Assembly (NCBI RefSeq): GCF_003287955.1
Contig: NZ_QMKP01000023.1
Coordinates: 1 to 50,093, forward strand
From: Arthrobacter sp. AQ5-06
GTDB taxonomy: Bacteria; Actinomycetota; Actinomycetes; Actinomycetales; Micrococcaceae
DNA length: 50,093 nucleotides
Direction of reading: 5' to 3'
Translations under genes and position numbers: made by a program
Shown: positions 33,107-39,839 of the stretch, in pieces
Layout: each line of letters begins with the position of its first letter
Numbering within the stretch: position 1 is the first letter of the stretch
The notes under the pieces: generated by a model
Databases searched by the model: none
Told to the model about the DNA's origin: nothing
Seen by the model: only the letters and a program-made list of their open reading frames with translations

Positions 33107-33751
33107 ATGAAAAAGACGCTGATATTAGTTGTGCTGACTGGCCTCATGCTGACGGCCTGCAGTGGCAAGCAGGCAACTGCAGCTGCAAGTGCTGAGGCAG
33201 TTGCTGAGGTTACCGTCACGGTTCCAAACGTGACGAGCCTGACCCTTGATAAGGCCACGGATCAACTGGAAGATCTCGGGCTTAAGGTCGAGGCTGTGGA
33301 CACAGTCGACGGCAAGTCCATCATCATAGAAAAGAACTGGCAGGTGACGTCCCAAGACCCCACGGGAGGCGCGCAGGTGGCAAAGGATTCCACCGTGCAC
33401 CTCGGCGTCAAGTCCCTGGAAAAGGTTGCGGCCGAAAAGGCCGCCGCAGAGAAAGCCGCCGCCGACAAGGCGGCAGCAGAGGCGGCTGCTGCAGCAAAGG
33501 TTGCGGCGGACAAGGCTGCAGCGGATCAGGCTGCTGCTCAGAAAGCCGCGGCCGAACAGGCGGCAGTACAGCAAGCCGCGAAGACGGCACCGGCACCGGC
33601 ACCGGCTCCCGCTGCGCCAGCGCCGGCCGCTGCCTACTTCGGCAGCTGTGCTGAGGCCAAGGCTGCCGGGGCAGCGCCGCTCTACTCCGGGCAGGCTGGC
33701 TACCGGGCGGCGCTTGACCGGGACAAGGACGGCGTTGCCTGCGAGAGCTAG
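33107..33751 (+). CDS. PASTA-excalibur lipoprotein
   Basis: A 214-residue lipoprotein with lipobox LTAC (Cys about 18). One PASTA domain (about 37-103: VPNVTSLTLDKATDQLEDLG, SQDPTGGAQVAKDSTVHLGV) is followed by a long Ala/Lys/Glu repeat helix (EKAAAEKAAADKAAAEAAAA), a Pro/Ala linker and a C-terminal excalibur domain (YFGSCAEAKAAGAAPLYSGQ; DRDKDGVACES). PASTA domains bind peptidoglycan stem peptides, so this is likely a wall-associated outer-surface protein. AAGGGGGAAAA before ATG 33107 is a strong ribosome site. It begins 46 bases after the nuclease gene and probably shares its transcript. Confidence 0.87.
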   Translation: MKKTLILVVLTGLMLTACSGKQATAAASAEAVAEVTVTVPNVTSLTLDKATDQLEDLGLKVEAVDTVDGKSIIIEKNWQVTSQDPTGGAQVAKDSTVHLGVKSLEKVAAEKAAAEKAAADKAAAEAAAAAKVAADKAAADQAAAQKAAAEQAAVQQAAKTAPAPAPAPAAPAPAAAYFGSCAEAKAAGAAPLYSGQAGYRAALDRDKDGVACES

Positions 33752-33772
33752 CCACGCCCGTGAGTGAACAGG

Positions 33773-33817
33773 GATGCCGTGGATACCTTTCACAAGGTAT
33801 CCACGGCATCTCTCTTT
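33773..33817 (+). terminator. Rho-independent terminator after the excalibur gene pair
   Basis: GATGCCGTGGATACCTT (33773-33789), loop TCAC, and AAGGTATCCACGGCATC (33794-33810) form a perfect 17-base stem, followed by TCTCTTT. It stops the rightward excalibur transcript. The SnoaL-like gene on the other strand ends 22 bases beyond, so it may serve both directions. Confidence 0.88.
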
Positions 33818-33838
33818 GCCGTTCTGCCCGACAACCCG

Positions 33839-34273
33839 TCAATCCGTGGACATTTCGCGCATCAATCCGAGCTGCGACAGGAACTCCACCTGGTCGAAGT
33901 AGAAGCGGTGAGAGGTGATCTCGCCACCCTCCACCTTGGCGACGTCGCAACTCCTGATGCGGAGCTGCTTGCCAGTGGGCTCCATGGTTTCACCGGAGGG
34001 CATGCGCAGCGGGCCGGTGTTGGTGCCGATGACGATGCCCTCATCGATGGCCACGTCGCCGGCCTCGTGCCTTCCCGTCTGCTCGTACCGGACGTCCGGC
34101 ATGGCGTCCCAGAGTTCGAAAAGGTAGCTGGTGATGGCGTCACGGCCGCGGAGCTCACCCTTGTCCGGGGTGTAGGCGACGGCGTCGGTGGCGTAGCTGA
34201 GTGCCAGCGTCTCTTTGTCTTTTGCTTCCATCGCCTTGTTCAGGCGATCCATGACCTCGCGTGCCTGTCCCAT
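33839..34273 (-). CDS. SnoaL-like/nuclear-transport-factor-2-like protein
   Basis: A 144-residue SnoaL-type protein: AREVMDRLNKAMEAKDKETL, then YATDAVAYTPDKGELRGRDA, LWDAMPDVRYEQTGRH and FYFDQVEFLSQLGLM. The cone-shaped fold binds small hydrophobic ligands or acts as a cyclase/isomerase, with function unassigned in stand-alone members. ATG 34273 is chosen because GGAGG is 5 bases upstream; an in-frame ATG at 34285 lies across that site. It is not adjacent to the other SnoaL gene (22641) and is not closely similar to it. Confidence 0.83.
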   Translation of the reverse strand: MGQAREVMDRLNKAMEAKDKETLALSYATDAVAYTPDKGELRGRDAITSYLFELWDAMPDVRYEQTGRHEAGDVAIDEGIVIGTNTGPLRMPSGETMEPTGKQLRIRSCDVAKVEGGEITSHRFYFDQVEFLSQLGLMREMSTD

Positions 34274-34285
34274 TCCGACCTCCAA

Positions 34286-34715
34286 TTTGGGGCGGCCTCA
34301 CGGAAGCGGGGGCCGCTTCGTGGACTGGCTTCTGCTGTTGCGGGAGCCACCTTAATTGCACCTCCGCGGCGAATCAGGAGTCAACGGACGGAGCTACCCC
34401 TTCGAAAATCGCGGTCCAAGACGGCGTGCAGTCCTTGATGGACGGCGATTCACCGGGAAAGATGGCGCGCATGGCAACCTTTACGCACGGGCAGCGAAGG
34501 GCAGGTAAACCGTCCGCTTCCCTAAGGCAAGCACGCAGACAAAAGACCCTTGGCAGGTTGTGACTTCTTTCGAATTCTGGTCGTAATTGTCGATCTGCGG
34601 TTCCGGCGGGCGTCGTATGAGTAAGGGCCAGAACGGACGGCCCTGGCGACGGCGAGGTCTTCGGCGTCGAGGCAGTGAAAGCTCAAACAAGAGTTACCAC
34701 GAAGGGAGTACGAAA
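34286..34715. other. Gene-free gap upstream of the YCII/ECF pair
   Basis: I find no convincing gene here; short frames on both strands look random. The section 34560-34620 (GAATTCTGGTCGTAATTGTC) is AT-richer and is the likeliest promoter zone for the YCII protein and sigma factor. No repeat or RNA structure stands out. Confidence 0.35.
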
Positions 34716-35048
34716 ATGTCAAAGTATTTGGTCCTGATCTTCCAGGATGAAGCGGCGAAACAATCCGACGGCGAGGACATGAGCGCCCCCTACCAGGAGT
34801 TCCAGCAGCGCCGCGGCGCGTCCCTGCTCAACGGGGCCGCACTGCAGCCACCCTCGACGGCGACGTCCATCCGACGCGACGGAGTGGGTGGATTCTCCGT
34901 GACAGATGGGCCTTTCGCCGAGTCGAAGGAAACGCTGGGCGGCTACTACCTGATCGAGGCAGGCGACCTGGACGAGGCACTCGAGATCGCCAAGGAGGTT
35001 CCCGCCGGCATCGGGGTAGAGGTCCGGCCCGTGCGAATGGTCAGCTGA
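34716..35048 (+). CDS. YCII-related (DGPF-domain) protein
   Basis: A 110-residue YCII-fold protein. It carries YLVLIFQDEAA at the start, the defining motif VTDGPFAESKETLGGYYLIE (DGPF about 70-73), and EALEIAKEVPAGIGVEVRPV at the end. GAAGGGAG precedes ATG 34716. Such DGPF proteins are regularly encoded beside ECF sigma factors with a C-terminal TPR-like extension, as here, where the next ATG overlaps this gene's TGA. Their molecular role is not established. Confidence 0.9.
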   Translation: MSKYLVLIFQDEAAKQSDGEDMSAPYQEFQQRRGASLLNGAALQPPSTATSIRRDGVGGFSVTDGPFAESKETLGGYYLIEAGDLDEALEIAKEVPAGIGVEVRPVRMVS

Positions 35049-36301
35049 TGCCGCAGGCCGCCAGCTCGGAGGTCGCTGCTGCGGTGGCCGATGCGCACCG
35101 CAGGGAGTGGGCCTTCGTGCTGGCGGCCACCGTACGTGTTGCTGGTGATATCGACACGGCCGAAGAAGCCGTCCAGGACGCGTACGCCAGTGCATTGTCC
35201 ACGTGGGGCCCACGCGGCATCCCGAAAAAACCGGGGGCGTGGCTCACCGTGACCGCGCGCCGTCGGGCCCTGGACATGCGTCGCCGGGCCGCGACGGCGC
35301 AACGGGCGCTCCCCAAGCTTCTCGAAGCTGAGGAGTACAGAGACACCGAGCCGGGCCGGGATGCGGAAGGCATTGCCGATGACCGGCTGCGGTTGATCTT
35401 CACGTGCTGCCACCCGGCGCTGGCTCTTGACGCCCAGGTGGCACTGACGCTGCGGCTCCTGTGCGGACTGTCCACCGCTGATGTCGCCCGGGCGTTTCTG
35501 CTGCCGGAGGCGACGATGGCGGCGCGGATTACCCGGGCGAAGAAGAAGATCGCGGCCGCGCACATTCCGTACCGTGTGCCGGCGGCGTCGGAGCTGGTCG
35601 AACGTGTGGACGGCGTGCTGTCCGTCGTGTACCTGGTGTACACCACAGGTCACACGGCCCCTTCGGGAGCGGACCTGATGCGCCGGGATCTCGCGGAACG
35701 CGGCCTGGAGCTGGCGAGAATGCTGCGCGTCCTGCTTCCCCATGACCGCGACGTTGCCGCGCTCCTGGCGCTCGTTGTACTCACCGACGCCCGCAGGGGC
35801 GCCCGGCTCGATGAGCACCGCGAACTCGTGCTGATGGAGAAACAGGACCGTTCGAAATGGGACCGGCCGGCCATCGACGAGGGCGTGGCGCTCCTGCGCG
35901 AGGCGTTGGCCGCGCGGCCTCCGGGCCGCTTCGCTCTCATGGCGGCAATCGCGGCCGTCCATGACGAGAGCGGGTCGTGGTCCGAAACTGACTGGCAGGA
36001 GATCCTGGGCCTCTACGACCTGCTCATGGATTCGTGGCCCTCTCCCGTTATCCAACTCAACCGGGCCATAGCCCTCGGCTTCGCGGCGGGCCCGGCGGCG
36101 GGTTTGGCGGAGCTGGATGCGCTCGGAACCGAGCCCCAGCTGGCCCGCTACCCGTATCTTGCCGCCGCACGCGCCGACTTCCTGACCCGGCTGGGCCGGC
36201 TCGATGAGGCCCGGGTGGCCTTCGAGGAGGCGTTGATCCTCACGGACAATGAAACCGAACGGGGATACCTCCGGACCCGGCTGAAGGAACTGACGGGCTG
36301 A
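35048..36301 (+). CDS. ECF sigma factor with C-terminal TPR-like extension (ECF42 type)
   Basis: A 417-residue sigma factor. Region 2 (about 15-78: DIDTAEEAVQDAYASALSTW, ARRRALDMRRR) and region 4 (about 115-175: DAQVALTLRLLCGLSTADVA, ATMAARITRAKKKI) are followed by a 230-residue helical domain with YLVYTTGHTAPSGADLMRRD, LLALVVLTDARRGARLDEHR, PVIQLNRAIALGFAAGPAAG and ARVAFEEALILTDNETERGY, the DUF6596/TPR-like tail. There is no anti-sigma gene nearby, and in this group the tail is thought to control activity. The TGATG overlap with the DGPF gene indicates coupled translation. Confidence 0.92.
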   Translation: MPQAASSEVAAAVADAHRREWAFVLAATVRVAGDIDTAEEAVQDAYASALSTWGPRGIPKKPGAWLTVTARRRALDMRRRAATAQRALPKLLEAEEYRDTEPGRDAEGIADDRLRLIFTCCHPALALDAQVALTLRLLCGLSTADVARAFLLPEATMAARITRAKKKIAAAHIPYRVPAASELVERVDGVLSVVYLVYTTGHTAPSGADLMRRDLAERGLELARMLRVLLPHDRDVAALLALVVLTDARRGARLDEHRELVLMEKQDRSKWDRPAIDEGVALLREALAARPPGRFALMAAIAAVHDESGSWSETDWQEILGLYDLLMDSWPSPVIQLNRAIALGFAAGPAAGLAELDALGTEPQLARYPYLAAARADFLTRLGRLDEARVAFEEALILTDNETERGYLRTRLKELTG

Positions 36302-36356
36302 GCCGGGCCTAGGGGCTCCGCTATGAGTGCGATGGGGGCAGTGGGAGGATGAATCC

Positions 36357-36840
36357 GTAAACCAATTCTTTGGCTTCCTCCGCCATTACTGGTGGCTTGT
36401 CTTCCCTCTCAGAATGGCCGGAGGATGGGCAAGGCAATTCTCCAAGGCCAGCGAACGCCGGCACGGTCGCCGCATGGAGCTGTACAACCCAAGAACCAAG
36501 CGGTGCAGGCGGAACAAGCCAGCCAGGCCGAGGTCGCCGCCCTGATGGCAGCGCACGACGCCGTGAACGGCGGTGGCTGGACTACGAGCTTGACGTGGGA
36601 AAACTCATCGACTTCCCGGTCATGACGGACGTGCGCGAACCCCTCACGGTCGCCTTCCTCCGGGCCAAGCGGGAGGCTGACGGTTTGCGGCCGGCCAAGC
36701 CGGAGGAGATTACGACGGCGGCCCGGCTGGCGGAATACCGGGCGGCAGTCCACAGCTTCGAGCTGGCGTTCGACGTCGCGGCGCGGGAAGCCAAAAGGAT
36801 CAAAGACAGCAATTTCACGGGGCCCGAGATCCAGGGCTGA
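36357..36840 (+). pseudogene. Decayed paralogue of the 29-kb coiled-coil membrane protein
   Basis: The reading NQFFGFLRHYWWLVFPL, then ASERRHGRRMELY, then in a second frame NQAVQAEQASQAEVAAL, and in a third RRWLDYELDVGKLIDFPVMT and LRAKREADGLRPAKPEEITT, follows the protein at 29083 step by step. The start codon is GTA where the other copy has GTG. A Gly codon is lost in the anchor, two one-base changes shift the frame, and a stop cuts the C-terminal 70 residues at GPEIQG. It is non-functional. Confidence 0.8.
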
Positions 36841-37157
36841 CAGCCGGTGGCCGAGTGCGGGCGATCCGAGCAGCCAAGAAATCACGTCTTCCGACCACTC
36901 AGGACGAGCATCATTATGCAGTGTGGCGGTGTGCCGTGGAATTGTTGATGCGCCCGGGGTCTGATCCATGCCTGCCAGCCTTACGAGTACTTGAGTAGAG
37001 CTGCCTCGAGGGTTGACTTCGTCAGCTGGGAGGAGCCGTCGAGCGCATGAGTCCTTGGCGCTGACGACGGCTAGGGACGGAAGGTGTCAACGCCGGACTG
37101 AACGTAGGCCATTTGCGCCGGGCGAAAAGTAGTCCTCCTTGTCAACGCCCTCGAACT
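36841..37157. other. Gene-free gap, nothing recognised
   Basis: Between the dead paralogue and the leftward ArsR gene I see no open frame of credible length, no relic and no strong hairpin. It probably marks the breakpoint where the duplicated segment ended. Confidence 0.3.
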
Positions 37158-37475
37158 TCAACTGTGACTACGAGTGACGGATTTGAGTATGGCGCTGATG
37201 ACGTCGGGAAATCGCGACTGGACTTCCGCAGTCCTTGGCCAATTGAGTCGGCTGTTGCCTGGGCCGAGTTCCTGGCGGACAAGGCCTGATTCCCGGAGCA
37301 CTTTGAAGTGTGCCGAAAGGGTTGATTTGGAAAGTTCGGTTTCGAAGGTTCCACAGGTCTTGCCGGGTTCGGTGTTGATGTCGACCAGGAGGCGAAGCCG
37401 TGTGGGGTCGGCGCAGGCGTGCAGGATTGTGGACAGGTCCAAGTCCTCCACTCGGGGGTGAAATAGGGGTTTCAT
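37158..37475 (-). CDS. ArsR-family regulator
   Basis: A 105-residue winged-helix repressor: ILHACADPTRLRLLVDINTE, the recognition helix region ETELSKSTLSAHFKVLRESG, and LVRQELGPGNSRLNWPRTAE for the wing. There is no cysteine metal site in the first recognition helix, so it may respond to something other than arsenic-like metals. It is divergent from an EamA exporter across a 74-base gap containing an inverted repeat, so it likely represses that exporter and itself. Confidence 0.87.
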   Translation of the reverse strand: MKPLFHPRVEDLDLSTILHACADPTRLRLLVDINTEPGKTCGTFETELSKSTLSAHFKVLRESGLVRQELGPGNSRLNWPRTAEVQSRFPDVISAILKSVTRSHS

Positions 37476-37507
37476 GCAGGCCTTTCTTTTGTCTCATCAT
37501 CATGTAC

Positions 37508-37539
37508 AGTGTTCGCGTATTCGTCAATTCACGAACACT
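37508..37539. promoter_or_regulatory. Operator between arsR-type gene and EamA exporter
   Basis: AGTGTTCG (37508-37515) and CGAACACT (37532-37539) form a perfect 8-base inverted repeat with a 16-base spacer. Inside it TTCGT-CAATTC-ACGAA (37520-37535) is a second one. On the minus strand a TTGACG -35 lies within it, so binding would block both genes. The match to ArsR-type operators is inferred. Confidence 0.6.
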
Positions 37540-37549
37540 TGGAGTCGTC

Positions 37550-38521
37550 ATGAATCGCACCACTTCACTCGCCGTCGTCGGCGGCCTGGCAACAGCTCTC
37601 GCCTGGGGAGGCATGTTCACCATCGCCAAAACCGCATTTCCCCATCTGGGGCCGTTCCAGCTGACGGCCGTCAGGTTCATCGTGGCAACGATCGTCTTCA
37701 TGGTCCTGCTCGCCCTCAAAGAGGGTCCCCGGGCGCTCATCCCTGGCCGGAGTGCCGGCGCCCTGTGGATGGTCGGAACCATTGGCTTCGCAGGATTCAA
37801 CATGCTCATGTACGCCGGTCTGGCCTACTCGGCACCACAGACCACCTCCTTGGTCATGGCGACCCTGCCGATGGTCACACTGTTCATCACGTGGGCCCGC
37901 ACCAGGAAGCGTCCAGCCGGCTTGGTATTCCTCTTCTCAGCCATCGCACTCGTCGGTGTCGCTATGGTTCTGGGGAACGGCAACCCGGCCGCCGTCCTCC
38001 ACGGTGGTCTAGGCTTGGGCGTCCCATTGACCTTTGCCGGGGTGATCGCATGGGTCATCTACACAACCAGCCGCGGCGCTTTTCCTGAGTTGAGCCTGCT
38101 TCGGTTCACCACCCACACCTGCCTGCTGGGAACAGTTTCCATCATCGTCCTCACCACCGCACTGACGTGGAACGAGCCACCCAAAACCGTCGGGGACGTC
38201 AGCGCCGTCATCTGGCAGATCCTCTACATGGCACTTCCGGCCACTGTGCTGGCAGTGCTCACCTGGAACTATGCCGTCGCCACTTTGGGAGCATCCAATG
38301 GGGTGCTGTTCATCAACCTTGTCCCCATCACGGCCTTCACCATCGAAGCCATCCGCGGACACCAGCCCACGGGAGGCGAAATCGCCGGAGTGGCCCTCAC
38401 GCTCGCTGGGCTTCTTGCCGTGAACCTAGTCGCGCGCCGCAAGGCGAAGGCCACCTCACGGATCGAGACCACCCAGGCCCGGAACGATGCACCCCAAGAA
38501 CAGAAGGCTACCGCCGGCTAA
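37550..38521 (+). CDS. EamA-family drug/metabolite transporter
   Basis: A 323-residue membrane protein with ten predicted helices in two EamA repeats: GGLATALAWGGMFTIAKTAF and AAVLHGGLGLGVPLTFAGVI open the two halves, and GVALTLAGLLAVNLVARRKA ends the last helix. GGAG 6 bases upstream of ATG 37550 supports the start. It presumably exports a small amphiphilic or amino-acid-like metabolite under control of the divergent ArsR-type repressor. Substrate unknown. Confidence 0.87.
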   Translation: MNRTTSLAVVGGLATALAWGGMFTIAKTAFPHLGPFQLTAVRFIVATIVFMVLLALKEGPRALIPGRSAGALWMVGTIGFAGFNMLMYAGLAYSAPQTTSLVMATLPMVTLFITWARTRKRPAGLVFLFSAIALVGVAMVLGNGNPAAVLHGGLGLGVPLTFAGVIAWVIYTTSRGAFPELSLLRFTTHTCLLGTVSIIVLTTALTWNEPPKTVGDVSAVIWQILYMALPATVLAVLTWNYAVATLGASNGVLFINLVPITAFTIEAIRGHQPTGGEIAGVALTLAGLLAVNLVARRKAKATSRIETTQARNDAPQEQKATAG

Positions 38522-38594
38522 CCGCGATAGCTTCGGCTGTCAAGAGGCGACGGTCCAGACGGAGCTGCGCCGTGAGATTGAGAGGATTCGGACG

Positions 38595-38762
38595 ATGACA
38601 GACATCACTGAATGGGCCGAGATCCGGCGGTTGCACATAGCCGAGGGCCTGTCCGTGCGCGAAATCGCCAACCGGTTGGGAATAGCGCGGAAGACTGTTG
38701 ACCGGGCACTGGCCAATGAGCAGCCGGCGAAATATCCGGTAAAAAGGCGGCCTGCGATGTGA
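38595..38762 (+). pseudogene. IS21-type transposase (IstA) N-terminal relic
   Basis: A 55-residue frame starting MTDITEWAEIRRLHIAEGLS with the helix-turn-helix REIANRLGIARKTVDRALAN. This is the N-terminal DNA-binding start of IS21-type IstA transposases, which usually continue with a proline-rich KYxR segment; here the frame ends at KRRPAM. No catalytic core, IstB gene or terminal repeats were found, so only a stub remains. A stand-alone small HTH protein is the alternative. Confidence 0.6.
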
Positions 38763-38892
38763 CTTGCAGCGATGAATGGCGGTCTTCTCGCAACGATATT
38801 TGGCACCTCGCAGTCTTCAAGGGGATCCCTTACCGGACGGTCTCTCGACCCTTGTTGCCTAACAATACGGACCGATTGGGCCGATTCGGGCG

Positions 38893-39330
38893 TCAGTCTT
38901 TCTTCAGTTCCTCGGCGAGCATCACGAGGATCCCGCTGGGACCGCGGAGGTACGTGAGTTTATAGAGGTCGGCGTAGGTCCCCACGCCGCGTAGCGGATA
39001 GCATCCGTGCTTTGCAGCAACCTCAAGGGCCTTATCGATGTCGTCTACCGAGAAGGCCACGCGGTGCATGCCAATGTCGTTGGGACGCGTCGGGTTCGAC
39101 TCGATCGCCTCGGGATGGATGTATTCGAAGAGCTCAAGTCGACCATGACCGTCTGGGGTCTGGAGCATCGCGATGTTGGCGTGGTTTCCATCAAGTCCAA
39201 CGGCAGTATCGGTCCACTCGCCGCTGACCGTGTCACGGCCGACGACAGTAAGACCGAGATCGGTGAAAAAGGCGATTGCTGCTTCGATGTCGCGAACAGC
39301 GATACCCACATTCTCAAATTTGATGGCCAT
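38893..39330 (-). CDS. VOC-family dioxygenase/lyase-like protein
   Basis: A 145-residue VOC protein: FENVGIAVRDIEAAIAFFTD, then LQTPDGHGRLELFEYIHPEA, HRVAFSVDDIDKALEVAAKH and KLTYLRGPSGILVMLAEEL. The metal-ligand pattern is largely kept: the first repeat offers Glu (LELFEY) and the second His (GMHRVAF) and Glu (MLAEEL). The substrate is unknown. It is unrelated in sequence to the VOC protein at 14618 beyond the fold. Confidence 0.87.
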   Translation of the reverse strand: MAIKFENVGIAVRDIEAAIAFFTDLGLTVVGRDTVSGEWTDTAVGLDGNHANIAMLQTPDGHGRLELFEYIHPEAIESNPTRPNDIGMHRVAFSVDDIDKALEVAAKHGCYPLRGVGTYADLYKLTYLRGPSGILVMLAEELKKD

Positions 39331-39463
39331 GCGTTGAAAGCTACCAAGGCGGAGCGATTAGCTCCAGTGGCGAGGCGCCACTTCCGTTCGTTGGCCGATC
39401 CTTGAACGGTCAGGGTTACCTCGTACCGCAGTCGTACGTGGTATTGGTGAATGGCTCGGTTCC

Positions 39464-39826
39464 TTATGCTTCGGGCGGTGCACTTTTCGGAAGTAGGTCC
39501 AGGAGTTGTTGGGTGTGGGCGGGGATCTCTACGGCTGCCAGCCCGGTGATGAGTTCCTTCAAGGGAACAGGCTCATCGACTAGGACCTCGTCGTTCGACA
39601 GGAGCCTGCTGGGCACCATCGTGTCGAGTTCGGGCTCGCTCAGTGTGGGGCCTAAGGCGCACAGTGCGTCTGCTTGAGCGCGAATGCGAGCCTGAAGTCC
39701 GGCGGTGCCGCCCGTCAGGGTGATAGTTTCGACCTCGATCGCCACGGCCAGCGCTGTCCCAACCGGCGGCCGCCCTCCGGCGGGAAGCAGGAATGCGGGG
39801 TCTGGGCCAACGCCCCGCCCCCGCAC
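39464..39826 (-). CDS. Hypothetical protein, probably a 5'-truncated gene
   Basis: A 120-residue frame whose centre and end, ITLTGGTAGLQARIRAQADA and EVLVDEPVPLKELITGLAAV, look like a real helical protein. The start (MRGRGVGPDPAFLLPAGGRP) reads as interior sequence, with no ribosome site and only 13 bases from the protease stop. I recognise no family. It is probably the remaining 3' part of a gene cut by an earlier rearrangement. Confidence 0.45.
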   Translation of the reverse strand: MRGRGVGPDPAFLLPAGGRPPVGTALAVAIEVETITLTGGTAGLQARIRAQADALCALGPTLSEPELDTMVPSRLLSNDEVLVDEPVPLKELITGLAAVEIPAHTQQLLDLLPKSAPPEA

Positions 39827-39839
39827 TCCGTTGGTTGAA

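Noticed and set aside
33420..33620. Short repeated units that could suggest a repeat array
   Set aside because: The repetition is codon-level (Ala/Lys/Glu helix and Pro/Ala linker) inside the PASTA lipoprotein; there are no equal-length spacers, so it is not CRISPR.
34946..36055. 369-codon minus-strand frame opposite the sigma factor
   Set aside because: Antisense shadow with basic, low-complexity composition; the sigma-factor reading is certain.
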